Assembly (NCBI GenBank): GCA_016788115.1
Contig: JAEURR010000003.1
Coordinates: 409,225-473,224, forward strand
DNA: 64,000 bases
From: Chthonomonas sp.
GTDB taxonomy: Bacteria > Armatimonadota > Fimbriimonadia > Fimbriimonadales > Fimbriimonadaceae
Direction of reading: 5' to 3'
The notes beneath the pieces are model-generated. The model made no database searches. It was not told the origin of the DNA and worked only from the letters and a program-made list of their open reading frames with translations. Of this stretch, positions 17,184-26,020 are shown piece after piece. Position 1 is the first letter of the stretch, and each line of letters starts with the position of its first letter. The position numbers were made by a program, and so were the translations under genes.

Positions 17184-17972
17184 CTTCCCGGTCGGGTCCA
17201 GAGAGAGCCGAACCGCTTCCGTCATCTCTGCGCTCACGGGGTCTTGGGGCGCACGATCGCCCTCGCGCCAGACCCAGCCGCCATTTCCAACCTGGGCAGG
17301 CACCCGATTGACCAAGGCCGTATAGGTCGGTGCGTAGGCGACCCCGCCCTCCAAGTCCAGCTCGCCCCAATCCGATGGGCGGGCACATACCCATGCCAGC
17401 GTTCCAGAGGGGCAAACCTGCTGCGCTTCCAACGCCTCCTCGAAGTGTGATTCGACCCGGGCAAAGACCCTCAGGTGGACCCGCTCAATCGCCGCCAATT
17501 GGCCTGCAGATCCCACCATGAGTTTGTGGATGTCATAGCCAGCGACGCTCTTAACCACGCGGCTGCCAGACTTGGCCACCGAACCGTCGGCAAGCACTAG
17601 GACCATGCCGAGCACCCAGTCGATCCACGATCCGTACCGGTGGCTCATCAAGTGCGGTAGGTTCGCAAACAGGGCGGTCTGAACGTCCAACTCTCGGTAG
17701 TCGCCCTCGACAAACGGAGTCCAGGGGATGCAAAGGCCTTGCTCAGCAAGAAGAGCCTGAACCTCCAGGATCGAAGATCCGCCGCTGACAGTGACCACCA
17801 ACTCGGCAGGGCTTAGATCGAAGATTGGCTCCTGGGAGGGCGGCCGCTCTGCGCTATCGGCGGGCACCGGCAGGAACCGAGCGGTGAAAGGGTCCGCACG
17901 CAGCAAGTTGACATTGCTGGCGCGCGCCATGAACTCCGCGAGTGGCTTGCTCAAGTCGCGACCCCTCGCCAT
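17157..17972 (-). CDS. glcE: Glycolate oxidase FAD-binding subunit GlcE-like
   Basis: A 271-residue partner of GlcD. It has part of the FAD-binding PCMH fold (residues 55-180), with the GlcE signature GSRVVKSVAGYDIHKLMVGS, close to the family GxxVVKNVAGYDLPKLLVGS. It is shorter than the ~350-residue E. coli GlcE. The start lies 22 nt inside glcD, so the two are translationally coupled. Together they should oxidise glycolate or a related 2-hydroxy acid, passing electrons to the iron-sulfur subunit GlcF, which is not adjacent. The gene ends inside the convergent histidine kinase gene (27-nt overlap). Confidence 0.85.
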   Translation of the reverse strand: MARGRDLSKPLAEFMARASNVNLLRADPFTARFLPVPADSAERPPSQEPIFDLSPAELVVTVSGGSSILEVQALLAEQGLCIPWTPFVEGDYRELDVQTALFANLPHLMSHRYGSWIDWVLGMVLVLADGSVAKSGSRVVKSVAGYDIHKLMVGSAGQLAAIERVHLRVFARVESHFEEALEAQQVCPSGTLAWVCARPSDWGELDLEGGVAYAPTYTALVNRVPAQVGNGGWVWREGDRAPQDPVSAEMTEAVRLSLDPTGKLGGSPRPE

Positions 17973-19381
17973 CGGCGCATATGCTCAACGCACCCGCGCT
18001 GATTGGGCAGAACCTTGCACGGGTTGCAAAGCGGAGTCGGGTTCAATGCCGCCTTCACGCGGGCTTGCAGAGCCAAGTCCGCCTCACTGAACATCAGCCT
18101 CATGAGATCGAGCTTCTCGATCCCAATTCCGTGTTCGCCGGTAACGCTCCCGCCAAGTTCGATGCACCGACGGATGACCTCCTCGCCCGCGGCGACTACT
18201 GCCTCGATCTGCGCTGGGTCTCGGTCATCAAAGTAGAAGATGGGGTGCAGATTGCCGTCTCCGGCATGGAAGAGGTTTGCGACCCCGATGCCGTGGCGCT
18301 CGCTGACCTCGTAGATGTGGTCGAGCATCTCGGGGAGCTTGGAGCGCGGAATCACCCCATCGTGCGTGACGACGGAGGGAGCAAGGCGGCCCATGGCCCC
18401 AACCCCCTTCTTCCGGGCGGTCCACAGCTTCTGCCGCGCCACTTCATCCTCGGCGACCGAGAAACTGATGGCGTGGTGCTCAGCAAACACATCCTGTGCG
18501 ATTCGCATTTCTTGCTGCACCGATTCCGGAGCGCCGTCGCACTCGACGAGCAAGAGCGCCCCCGTCCCTTCCGGAAACTCCAACCCAAATGCCGCCTTCA
18601 AAGCGGAGAGGATGTTCTTGTCCATCATCTCCAACGCGGCAGGCAACAACCCGCGCGCCATCAGAGTGGAGACGCACTCGCTCGCATCGCGGACGGTCCT
18701 GAACGCTGCGAGCATGGTACCGACTGACTCGGGAAGCGGCGTGAGCTTGACCCAGGCTTCGGTCACAACGCCCAGCGTCCCCTCCGACCCGACGATAACG
18801 GACACAATGTTGACGCCCGGCCTTTCGGCACTCAGACGGACGATCTCGCCGCTCGGGCTGACCATCGTGATCTCCAAGATGTGAGGGGCTGTCACCCCGT
18901 ACTTGAGCGTGTGCGGGCCACCCGAGTTCTCGGCGATGTTTCCGCCCAAGGTTGAAACCGTCTGCGACGATGGATCCGGCGCGAAATGCAGTCCGTCTGC
19001 CTTCACCGCGGCCGTGATCTTGGCATTCGCGATGCCCGCCTGAGCGTTGAGCCGACGATTGGGCAATTCGATCTCCAGGATGCGGTTCATCCGTTTGAGA
19101 GAGATCACCACCCCACCGAGCGCGGGCATGGTTCCACCACTCAATCCCGTTCCCGCACCGCGGGGGGTGTAAGGCTGTTCGTTCTCGACACACCAGCGGA
19201 CGATGGCCGCGACTTCCTCGGTGGACTCGGGCAGAACGACAACCGACGGGGCGCTTCGGTCCACCGTGTAGGCATCGCAGTCATAGGCTCGTTCTTGGGC
19301 CGCACCCGCGAGGACCTGGTCCGCCCGGAGCAGTCGCGCCATCGCATCGACGAGCGCTTTATGGGGCAACGCGAGGGCCAT
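17951..19381 (-). CDS. glcD: Glycolate oxidase FAD-linked subunit GlcD
   Basis: A 476-residue flavoprotein of the GlcD/D-lactate dehydrogenase family. The FAD-binding PCMH part includes PRGAGTGLSGG, GGNIAENSGGPHTLKYG and GSEGTLGVVTEAWVKLTPLP. The C-terminal cap carries the family ending GSVTGEHGIGIEK and LNPTPLCNP. The reaction is oxidation of glycolate (or D-lactate-like hydroxy acids) to the 2-oxo acid. TAGAAT (19387-19392, minus strand) lies 5 nt before the ATG with no SD, so the mRNA is probably leaderless. It is divergent from tmk. Confidence 0.93.
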   Translation of the reverse strand: MALALPHKALVDAMARLLRADQVLAGAAQERAYDCDAYTVDRSAPSVVVLPESTEEVAAIVRWCVENEQPYTPRGAGTGLSGGTMPALGGVVISLKRMNRILEIELPNRRLNAQAGIANAKITAAVKADGLHFAPDPSSQTVSTLGGNIAENSGGPHTLKYGVTAPHILEITMVSPSGEIVRLSAERPGVNIVSVIVGSEGTLGVVTEAWVKLTPLPESVGTMLAAFRTVRDASECVSTLMARGLLPAALEMMDKNILSALKAAFGLEFPEGTGALLLVECDGAPESVQQEMRIAQDVFAEHHAISFSVAEDEVARQKLWTARKKGVGAMGRLAPSVVTHDGVIPRSKLPEMLDHIYEVSERHGIGVANLFHAGDGNLHPIFYFDDRDPAQIEAVVAAGEEVIRRCIELGGSVTGEHGIGIEKLDLMRLMFSEADLALQARVKAALNPTPLCNPCKVLPNQRGCVEHMRRWRGVAT

Positions 19382-19386
19382 GGCTC

Positions 19387-19415
19387 ATTCTAGCAAACCG
19401 GCTGGCGGATAGAAT
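19387..19415. promoter_or_regulatory. Back-to-back -10 elements for glcD and tmk
   Basis: TAGAAT occurs on the minus strand at 19387-19392 (5 nt before the glcD ATG) and on the plus strand at 19410-19415 (20 nt before the tmk TTG). No clear -35 boxes are seen. The glcD site predicts a leaderless start. Confidence 0.5.
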
Positions 19416-19435
19416 GTCGTCATGGAGACGCGGGT

Positions 19436-20029
19436 TTGAAGGGTCTATTCGTCACGCTCGAAGGGCCCGAAGGTGGCGGTAAGAGCACGTTGCTCCATGC
19501 ATTGGCGAGCAAGATCCCAGGCTGCGTCACCACCCGCGAACCCGGAGCGGGGACGATTGGCGGACAGATCCGCAAGCTGGTGCTCGAATCGGACGGGCTG
19601 GTACCGCGCGCCGAGCTGTTTCTGTTCTTAGCGGACCGAGCCCAGCACGTAGCGAAAGTGATCGAACCTGCACTGGCCGAAGGGCGGGTGGTCTTGTGCG
19701 ACCGCCATGCCGACTCCACCGTGGTGTACCAAGGGTATGCACGTGGTGGCGACATCGAACAATTGCGGCAGCTCAATCGCATCGCAACGGACGGACGGAC
19801 TCCGGATCTGACTTTCCTCCTCGATGTCCCGCCTACGCTCGGTTTGCGTCGCCAAGAAGGGATCGATCGACTGGGTGGCATGCCGCTGCAGTTTCATGAG
19901 CGAGTACGGGAAGGGTTCCTTGCCGAAGCGCGGCGGGAGCCCGAGCGGTGGGTGATCCTCGATGCCGAAGAGCCTGCCGAGCTTGTGGCCCAGCAGGCTT
20001 GGAAGGTTTTGCAGTCTCGTAGGGTCTAA
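19436..20029 (+). CDS. tmk: Thymidylate kinase
   Basis: A 197-residue dTMP kinase, making dTDP for DNA synthesis. The P-loop is GPEGGGKST (residues 10-18). The DRH motif (CDRHADSTVVYQG) corresponds to the family DRY/DRF region, and a short LID follows (GLRRQEGIDRLGG). The start is TTG, supported by GGAG 8 nt upstream and by the family N-terminus; no in-frame ATG is available. An ATG at 19422 opens a five-codon frame whose TGA overlaps this TTG (TTGA). The stop codon shares a CTAA tetranucleotide with the convergent cheW. Confidence 0.95.
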   Translation: MKGLFVTLEGPEGGGKSTLLHALASKIPGCVTTREPGAGTIGGQIRKLVLESDGLVPRAELFLFLADRAQHVAKVIEPALAEGRVVLCDRHADSTVVYQGYARGGDIEQLRQLNRIATDGRTPDLTFLLDVPPTLGLRRQEGIDRLGGMPLQFHERVREGFLAEARREPERWVILDAEEPAELVAQQAWKVLQSRRV

Positions 20030-20505
20030 GCTATTTTCTTGCTCTTGGCGGGCTTTGCGAGCACAGGTTCTGGTTCGGGTTCCACGAACTCGGCGTGAGT
20101 GGCCACCTCGGTGGGCTCCAGGAGCACGACCAAGCGATCACGGTCCCTTGCGACGGCAGTGACCCATGGGTCCATCTTGCCGGAAAAGAGCGTGCTGGAA
20201 TCGTCCGTCGTGGCGTCGTCGATCTCTACAATCCCGTCGACAGCATCGACACGGACCGCGACGTGGCCCTGCGGGCATTCGACCACGACGTACGTGCTGG
20301 TCCCATCGCGATCGGCCATCCCAAACTTTCGTCGAAGGTCGATTGCGGGCAAGGTCTGGCCCCGCAGGTCGAAGATTCCGAGCAAATGCGGATGCGCTTT
20401 GGGCACTTTGGTCAGCGTCGGCTCGGGAAGAATTCGCTCCACTCGTTCGATTGCAATGCCATAGAATTCAGATTCCAGCTTGAAGACAACGTACTTATTC
20501 GCCAT
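20026..20505 (-). CDS. cheW: Chemotaxis coupling protein CheW
   Basis: A 159-residue CheW fold. Visible features are YVVFKLESEFYGIAIERVERIL, HLLGIFDLRGQTLPAIDLRRKFG, VVVECPQGHVAVRVDAVDGIVEI and a C-terminal linker rich in Pro, Glu and Lys. CheW couples chemoreceptors to the kinase CheA. A chemoreceptor gene lies 3.4 kb away (23877), but cheA is not in the window. GGGG lies 4 nt before the ATG. The extended acidic then basic tail is unusual for CheW. Confidence 0.92.
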   Translation of the reverse strand: MANKYVVFKLESEFYGIAIERVERILPEPTLTKVPKAHPHLLGIFDLRGQTLPAIDLRRKFGMADRDGTSTYVVVECPQGHVAVRVDAVDGIVEIDDATTDDSSTLFSGKMDPWVTAVARDRDRLVVLLEPTEVATHAEFVEPEPEPVLAKPAKSKKIA

Positions 20506-20604
20506 AAAACCCCATGATCAAATGATCTACTCTGTGATTGCCATGTGAACGATCTGCCGAAGCAGGTAATCATGTGTGTCATCCGGAGAACCGATACGAA
20601 TACC

Positions 20605-21609
20605 ATGCTCGCATCTCTGCTCAGTCTTGCTCTGCTCGAGGCCCCCGTCGCCACGCCGCTCCAAACTCTAGAGCGTGCGCACAAGGCTAATCTACTGGCC
20701 GTCGAGGCCACCATCGCGCCAGTGATGCGACCCAAGATCGTCGCGCGCCTGTACTTCCGTCGCCCGGATTCCCTCCGAACCGAGATCGTCTCCGGGCTTG
20801 AACGGTACACACTCATCTCGAATTCCGAAGGCGTTTTCGACATGGACCTGCTGACCAAACGGGTCAAGCAGACGGCTCCGCTCGGCGTCATCGGGCTGCG
20901 GGATGGAGCGACCGCCTTTACTGACGTCGAAATCCTTCCTCTGATCGTTCTGAACGCGTCTTGGGCCACGAAATGGAACATCCCCAAGAACGCAAAGTGG
21001 AAGAAGACGAAGGACCTGACCGTGCTGACTTACACGGAGTCGAGCCCGATGGGTGACCAGGGGTTCGAGTTGGGGATGCGCGCAAATGGCCAGATTGCGT
21101 ACACGAAGTCGGGCCCGGCGGAGTCGCCCAAGTCGTGGACGGTGACCACCATGAAGTACCTCCCGACGACAGATGGGCTCGCGAGCAAGTTTGCGACCCC
21201 GGATCTGAGCGGATACGAAGCGTACGAGTCGGGAGAGATCACAGAGCCTTTGCCCGATCGCGCCACCATGGCGGGTTGGCAGGTCACGACGGGCGGACGG
21301 ACCGCCTCACTCAAGTCGTTGGCGCAACCCGGCGGTGCGGTCGTGGTGTTCGCTGACCCGGAAGGATTGGGTCCGAGCGCAGAGCTCGTTCCCGCGCTCC
21401 GAGCGCTGACGTGGGGAGCCACGAAGCTCGTAATCGTCGACGGAAAGGAAAGCACGCTCGCGAGTGCCGCTGCCAAAGCTCAAGTCCCTGGCTACCCGCT
21501 CGTGCTGCAAATCACCAATTCGGGCTCGATCAAGCGGATATGGTTCGGATTTAAGCCCGGCACCGCCGAGGTGCTGGCACGAGAGATCCAATCGGCAGCC
21601 AAGGGATAA
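20605..21609 (+). CDS. LolA-like domain fused to a thioredoxin-fold domain without CxxC
   Basis: The frame is open from 20545. I start at the ATG at 20605 because it opens on a hydrophobic signal-like segment (MLASLLSLALLEAP), giving 334 residues. The first ~210 residues resemble LolA/DUF2092-type lipoprotein carriers (repeated beta strands, KIVARLYFRRPDSLRTEI, GVFDMDLLTKRVKQ). The last ~100 residues look like a thioredoxin fold (AVVVFADPEGLGPSAELVPALRAL...GYPLVLQITNSGSIKRIWFG), but the redox site usually written WCGPC reads PEGLGPS, so there are no cysteines. A role in periplasmic lipoprotein or lipid handling is inference. Confidence 0.6.
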   Translation: MLASLLSLALLEAPVATPLQTLERAHKANLLAVEATIAPVMRPKIVARLYFRRPDSLRTEIVSGLERYTLISNSEGVFDMDLLTKRVKQTAPLGVIGLRDGATAFTDVEILPLIVLNASWATKWNIPKNAKWKKTKDLTVLTYTESSPMGDQGFELGMRANGQIAYTKSGPAESPKSWTVTTMKYLPTTDGLASKFATPDLSGYEAYESGEITEPLPDRATMAGWQVTTGGRTASLKSLAQPGGAVVVFADPEGLGPSAELVPALRALTWGATKLVIVDGKESTLASAAAKAQVPGYPLVLQITNSGSIKRIWFGFKPGTAEVLAREIQSAAKG

Positions 21610-21642
21610 CCTCATCTACTGGGCTCCACAAGTTGAGCCTAG

Positions 21643-21648
21643 TACAAT
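21643..21648 (+). promoter_or_regulatory. -10 element of hisC, leaderless type
   Basis: TACAAT in the context CTAGTACAATAGC lies 6 nt before the hisC ATG, with no SD between. The same 12-nt context CTAGTACAATAG occurs upstream of lacI on the minus strand (about 51876-51887). Confidence 0.6.
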
Positions 21649-21654
21649 AGCCGC

Positions 21655-22767
21655 ATGAAGTTCAGAATCCGACCGAACGTGTTGGGGATGACGCCCTATA
21701 CGCCCGGTAAGCCCATCGACGAGGTGAAGCGCGAGCTCGGCCTGACTGAAGTCGTGAAGCTCGCCAGCAACGAAAATCCGTGGGGAGCCTCGCCGAAGGC
21801 CATTGAGGCGATTCGAGTCGCAGCAGCCGAGGTTCACCTCTATCCCGACGCTTCCGCTTACGCGCTGCGACAAGCGGTGGCCGCCAAGTTTGGCATGCCC
21901 GCCGAGAGCGTTCTGCTCGGTAACGGCAGCGACGAGATTATCCACCTGCTTGGCCAGATTTTCCTGGGCTCGGCCGACGATGAGATCGTCGTCGGGGATC
22001 CTTCGTTCGTCCGGTACGACGCCGCGGCCCATCTCGCGGGCTGCCGGCTCGTCAAAGTGCCACTCGACGCCGACCTGCGCCACGACTTGGACGCGATGGC
22101 GGACGCCGTGGGTCCGAACACCAAGCTCGTGTGGGTCGCAAATCCCAACAACCCGACCGGCACGATTGTGTCTCGGCAAGCCGTTGACCGACTGCTCGAC
22201 CGGCTGCCAGAAGGCGTGGTGCTCGTGCTTGACGAGGCGTACCACGAGTTCGCCGCGGACCAACCGGACTACCCGCACAGCGTGGACTACATTCGCGCCG
22301 GCAGACCGGTCATCGGTCTGCGAACCTTTAGCAAGGCTTATGGCTTGGCGGGCATCCGCGTGGGGTACGGATTTGCAGATCCAGCGATCCTCGACGCCGT
22401 CGATCGTGCCCGCGAACCTTTCGATGTCAATTCGCTTGCCCAAGCGGCCGCAATCGCTGCGCTCGGCGATGATGAGTTTATCCAGATGACCGTGCGTCGC
22501 ACCTCCGCGGGTCGCGAGACGCTCAACAAGGTTTTGCGCGAGGTCGGCGGAAATCCCATCCCCACGTTCGCCAACTTTGTCTTCGCAGACATGGGTCAAC
22601 CAGCCAAGCCGATCTTCGAAGCGCTCTTGCATCGCGGGATCATCGTCCGGTCTGGCCACGTGCTCGGGATGCCGAACGCCCTGCGTGTCAGCATTGGCAC
22701 AGAAGTTGAGAACGAGAAATTTGCCCAAGCACTCCGCGCAGTGATGGCCTCCCAGGTGACCGCATGA
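21655..22767 (+). CDS. hisC: Histidinol-phosphate aminotransferase
   Basis: A 370-residue class I/II PLP aminotransferase of the HisC type. It has the family start PYTPGKPIDEVKRELGL, KLASNENPWGASP, WVANPNNPTGT, LDEAYHEF and the PLP lysine in TFSKAYGLAGIRVGYG. It transfers an amino group between glutamate and histidinol phosphate, and in many bacteria also serves aromatic amino acids. The ATGA overlap with the DAHP synthase gene downstream favours a broad or aromatic role here. The promoter at 21643 predicts a leaderless message. Confidence 0.94.
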   Translation: MKFRIRPNVLGMTPYTPGKPIDEVKRELGLTEVVKLASNENPWGASPKAIEAIRVAAAEVHLYPDASAYALRQAVAAKFGMPAESVLLGNGSDEIIHLLGQIFLGSADDEIVVGDPSFVRYDAAAHLAGCRLVKVPLDADLRHDLDAMADAVGPNTKLVWVANPNNPTGTIVSRQAVDRLLDRLPEGVVLVLDEAYHEFAADQPDYPHSVDYIRAGRPVIGLRTFSKAYGLAGIRVGYGFADPAILDAVDRAREPFDVNSLAQAAAIAALGDDEFIQMTVRRTSAGRETLNKVLREVGGNPIPTFANFVFADMGQPAKPIFEALLHRGIIVRSGHVLGMPNALRVSIGTEVENEKFAQALRAVMASQVTA

Positions 22768-23813
22768 TTATCGTAATGCGACTCGGCGCAACCGAGACCC
22801 AGATCAAGGAAGTTTCGAACCGGCTCGAAGAGCTCGGTTACTCGGTGAACCCCATCGTCGGTGTCGAGCGCACCGTCATCGGCGCGGTCGGCGGCTCAGA
22901 GCATATGAAGGTCGACGCGATCGACCAGCTCAAGGCCTACGAGTTTGTCGACGACGTGATGATCATCACGAAGCCGTACAAGTTCGTTGCCAAAGAGTCC
23001 AAACCGGGGCGCACGATCATCGATGTCCGCGGTCTTAAGGTCGGCGGCGACAGCGTCGTCATGATGGCGGGCCCATGTACGGTCGAGAGCGAAGAGCAAC
23101 TCTTCACCACCGCTGAAGCGGTCGCCAAAGCTGGTGCCACCATCCTGCGGGGCGGTGCCTACAAGCCTTCGACGTCGCCATACAGCTTCCATGGGATGGG
23201 TGTCCCTGCGCTGGAGATGCTGCAAGAAGCCGGGCGTCGGTTCAACATGCGCATCATCACCGAGGTGATGGACCCGCGTAAGGTTGAGCTTGTGGCGGAG
23301 TACACCGACATCTTGCAGATCGGTACGCGCAACATGCAGAACTACGATCTTCTGCGTGAGGTCGGGCAGTCGCGTACCCCCGTGATGCTCAAGCGCGGCA
23401 TGAGCGCCAAGTACGAAGAGTGGCTGCTCGCCGCCGAGTACATTGCGAGCGGTGGAAACGAGAACATCATGCTGTGCGAGCGAGGTATTCGATCGTTCGA
23501 AACGTACACCCGCAACATCTTAGACTTGGCCGCGGTTCCGGTGATGCACAGCCTCTCGCACTTGCCAGTGATCATCGATCCCTCGCACGGAACGGGACGT
23601 CGCGATTTGGTCGCTACCATGTGCAACGCTGCCGTGGCCGCTGGGGCCGAGGGTCTGACCGTCGAAGTCCACCCCAACCCCGACCACGCAGTGAAGGACG
23701 GCGCGCAGAGCATCACCCTGGTGCAGTTTGATGAGCTGATGCGCCCACTTGGCCGTATTGCCGAAGCGATCGGAAAGCGAATGTCCGTTTCGCCCGTAGC
23801 AACCGAAGCCTAA
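22764..23813 (+). CDS. aroF: 3-deoxy-7-phosphoheptulonate (DAHP) synthase, AroA-beta type
   Basis: A 349-residue enzyme joining phosphoenolpyruvate and erythrose 4-phosphate, the first step to chorismate. The N-terminal ferredoxin-like (ACT-like) regulatory domain occupies about residues 1-70, followed by the KDO8PS-like barrel. Catalytic and metal motifs are MAGPCTVES, LRGGAYKPSTSPYSFHG, QIGTRNMQNYDLL, LKRGM, IDPSHGTGRR and VEVHPNPDHAVKDGAQS. The layout matches Thermotoga DAHP synthase, in which the N-terminal domain gives feedback control by aromatic amino acids. It overlaps hisC by 4 nt (ATGA) and is followed by a strong terminator. Confidence 0.95.
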   Translation: MIIVMRLGATETQIKEVSNRLEELGYSVNPIVGVERTVIGAVGGSEHMKVDAIDQLKAYEFVDDVMIITKPYKFVAKESKPGRTIIDVRGLKVGGDSVVMMAGPCTVESEEQLFTTAEAVAKAGATILRGGAYKPSTSPYSFHGMGVPALEMLQEAGRRFNMRIITEVMDPRKVELVAEYTDILQIGTRNMQNYDLLREVGQSRTPVMLKRGMSAKYEEWLLAAEYIASGGNENIMLCERGIRSFETYTRNILDLAAVPVMHSLSHLPVIIDPSHGTGRRDLVATMCNAAVAAGAEGLTVEVHPNPDHAVKDGAQSITLVQFDELMRPLGRIAEAIGKRMSVSPVATEA

Positions 23814-23823
23814 ACCAAAGCAC

Positions 23824-23858
23824 AAAGCACCTGTCCCTTTTTGGGGGAAAGGTGCTTT
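23824..23858. terminator. Bidirectional terminator between aroF and the chemoreceptor gene
   Basis: AAAGCACC (23824-23831) pairs with GGTGCTTT (23851-23858), with an inner CCC/GGG pairing. T-runs occur on both strands. It sits between two convergent genes. Confidence 0.8.
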
Positions 23859-23876
23859 TGTTTTGAGCCCCCGAGA

Positions 23877-25835
23877 TTAGGCCGCGAGCCGAATGTTCGG
23901 GTTTTGAGTTGGTGTCGTATCCAAATTGAACTGCGAAACCACCGTGTCCAGCTCGGTCGAAGTTCCCAGGAGCTTGTCCGCGAGCGTTCGCATTTCGGCA
24001 ACCCGTGCGTTCTGGTTCTGAACGTTCGAGGAGACCTCTTGCGCCGAAGCCGACATTTCCTCGGTCATGGCGCTGAGCTCTTGTGTCGCGGCCGCGTTCG
24101 ACTGGCTGATCTCACCCACCGATTCGATGACGTTGTTGACACGCGCGGCGTCATCCGCCATGCTGCGCACCAACTGGTCGCTCTGGATACTGATCGTTCG
24201 CACTTGGTCAATCGTTTCAAGGATGCGGGCATAGCTACTCTCGATCGCCTGACTCTGCTGAGCACCTCGATCGACCTCGGCAACCGTGGCATCCATGGCT
24301 GCGACGGCGGTGTTTACGCCGATACGGACGTTTTCGATGAGCTCGGCAATCTCCTTGGTGGCATGGCCAGCCCGCTCAGCAAGGCGTCGGACTTCGTCGG
24401 CGACGACCGCGAATCCTCGACCATGCTCGCCCGCTCGCGCTGCCTCGATGGCGGCGTTCAACGCGAGTAGATTGGTCTGCTCGGCGATCTCCTGGATCGT
24501 CTCGACGATCGCACCGATCTGCTCCTGCTTGCGACCCAAGTCTTGGACGCTGACCACGCTGGTCTGCACCTGATCTTGGATCTGCACCAGGCACTGCGAG
24601 GTGAGCTCGAAAGCCTTACCGCCTTCCTTCGCTGCGTCGCTGGCTTCGGACGCGGCAGAGCTCTGCTTCGTCGAAGCGGTGCGAACTTCGTTGATTGCGT
24701 CGGTGAGCGCAGCGGTCGAATCGACGGCATCGTTCACCAGTCGCGCTAAGTCTTCATTCATCGACGCAATGCGCTGCGTCGTCTGGGCCGATTCGTCGGT
24801 CGCAGTGGCCACTTCCGCAATGGTGTGGGCAATCTCCTGCACCGAGCGGGCCGTCTGATCGGTCGCAAGAGCCAGGTCCTGACCGGTTGAACCAGTCTCG
24901 GCAGCCTTGCCCTTCAGAGCATTGACAATGTCTCGAAGGCTTGCGACCATGTTCTTCTGAGCGATACCAAACTGGTCGCTGCTGGAACGCGGGTTGACCG
25001 AAACGCTGAGGTCACCTGCGCTCACACGCTCAAGATTGCCCGCGGATTCCTTCAGGTATGCGACCATGTTGCGGAACGAGTTGGCAAGCTGGCCCGTTTC
25101 GTCCTTGGCGGAGTACGTGATAGACTGGTTCAAATCGCCTTGGCTAATCCCTTCGGCGGTCTTACCCAGCGCGGCAAGCGGCTTGGTAATGGAGTTCGAT
25201 ATGAACCATCCGATGAGCGCACTGATTAGCGCTACCCCGAATCCAATCGCAACAATCCGAGCTAGCATTCCCGGCAGCGCATCTCCCTCAGCCTTTGCGT
25301 CGGACAATGCTCCCGCGGTGATCTTGTTCACCGCCTCGCCGATCTTGCCGGTGAAGGGGTCGATCTTCGGATACATGTCTCGGATCGTGAAACTGGCCAG
25401 GCCCGCCTGGTCTCCGGCTTTCAGGAAACCCATGGACTCTTCGGTGGCCTGATCGGCTGCCGCCTTGAGCTGCTTGAGCTCGTCAAACTCTGCTTTCGTA
25501 AGATGCAGGAGTTCAGGGTCCGAGTTCTCAATCAACTTCCACTCTTTATCAATCAATTCCTTAGCCGCTTGCATCGCCTTGAGTGACTCGTCGTACGTCA
25601 TTCCACCATTGCGAGCCTTGTGAGAGGCATCGACCACTGAGACCGCGTATGCGTCCGAGATATCGCGCAATTGCTTGGATGGGACCAAGTGATTGTCTGC
25701 GACATCCTGGATCGCATCGGCTCCTTGGCGTGCGGACTTGAGAGACATCGAGCCCAAGAGTCCGATCCCGATGATGCCTGTCGCGAATCCAATCGCGAGC
25801 TTCTTACCAACCTTCAAATTTTGAAACCAACTCAT
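23877..25835 (-). CDS. Methyl-accepting chemotaxis protein
   Basis: A 652-residue chemoreceptor. It has a short cytoplasmic N-terminus, TM1 (about 12-29), a four-helix-bundle periplasmic sensor (about 30-185), TM2 (about 190-212), a HAMP domain (about 213-265), then a signalling coiled coil. The highly conserved hairpin tip is [34 protein letters not shown]. It controls CheA through CheW. A C-terminal CheR-tether pentapeptide (xWxxF) is absent; it ends NIRLAA. AGGA lies just before the ATG. The ligand is unknown. Confidence 0.94.
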   Translation of the reverse strand: MSWFQNLKVGKKLAIGFATGIIGIGLLGSMSLKSARQGADAIQDVADNHLVPSKQLRDISDAYAVSVVDASHKARNGGMTYDESLKAMQAAKELIDKEWKLIENSDPELLHLTKAEFDELKQLKAAADQATEESMGFLKAGDQAGLASFTIRDMYPKIDPFTGKIGEAVNKITAGALSDAKAEGDALPGMLARIVAIGFGVALISALIGWFISNSITKPLAALGKTAEGISQGDLNQSITYSAKDETGQLANSFRNMVAYLKESAGNLERVSAGDLSVSVNPRSSSDQFGIAQKNMVASLRDIVNALKGKAAETGSTGQDLALATDQTARSVQEIAHTIAEVATATDESAQTTQRIASMNEDLARLVNDAVDSTAALTDAINEVRTASTKQSSAASEASDAAKEGGKAFELTSQCLVQIQDQVQTSVVSVQDLGRKQEQIGAIVETIQEIAEQTNLLALNAAIEAARAGEHGRGFAVVADEVRRLAERAGHATKEIAELIENVRIGVNTAVAAMDATVAEVDRGAQQSQAIESSYARILETIDQVRTISIQSDQLVRSMADDAARVNNVIESVGEISQSNAAATQELSAMTEEMSASAQEVSSNVQNQNARVAEMRTLADKLLGTSTELDTVVSQFNLDTTPTQNPNIRLAA

Positions 25836-26001
25836 GATAATCCTGCTGGACCTCCGCAGAGCGGGCGGGCCTTAGTAATGGGGTCGGTTCAAATACCAGC
25901 TGACTGAACCCTTCCTCACAAATTTATGTGATGGAAAACGCAGGAATCACAGCGTCGCCCTCGGGCAGGCACAAAGTCTGGCTGCCTCTCGGATCGGCTC
26001 G

Positions 26002-26007
26002 TATACT
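26002..26007 (+). promoter_or_regulatory. -10 element before the copper-monooxygenase fusion gene
   Basis: TATACT lies 13 nt before the ATG at 26021, with no SD between. It supports 26021 over the upstream in-frame ATG at 25928 as the true start. Confidence 0.5.
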
Positions 26008-26020
26008 GAGCGCAACAGTC

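Noticed and set aside
21616..22728. 370-codon frame antisense to hisC
   Set aside because: Mirror frame of a conserved gene with no ribosome site or domain.
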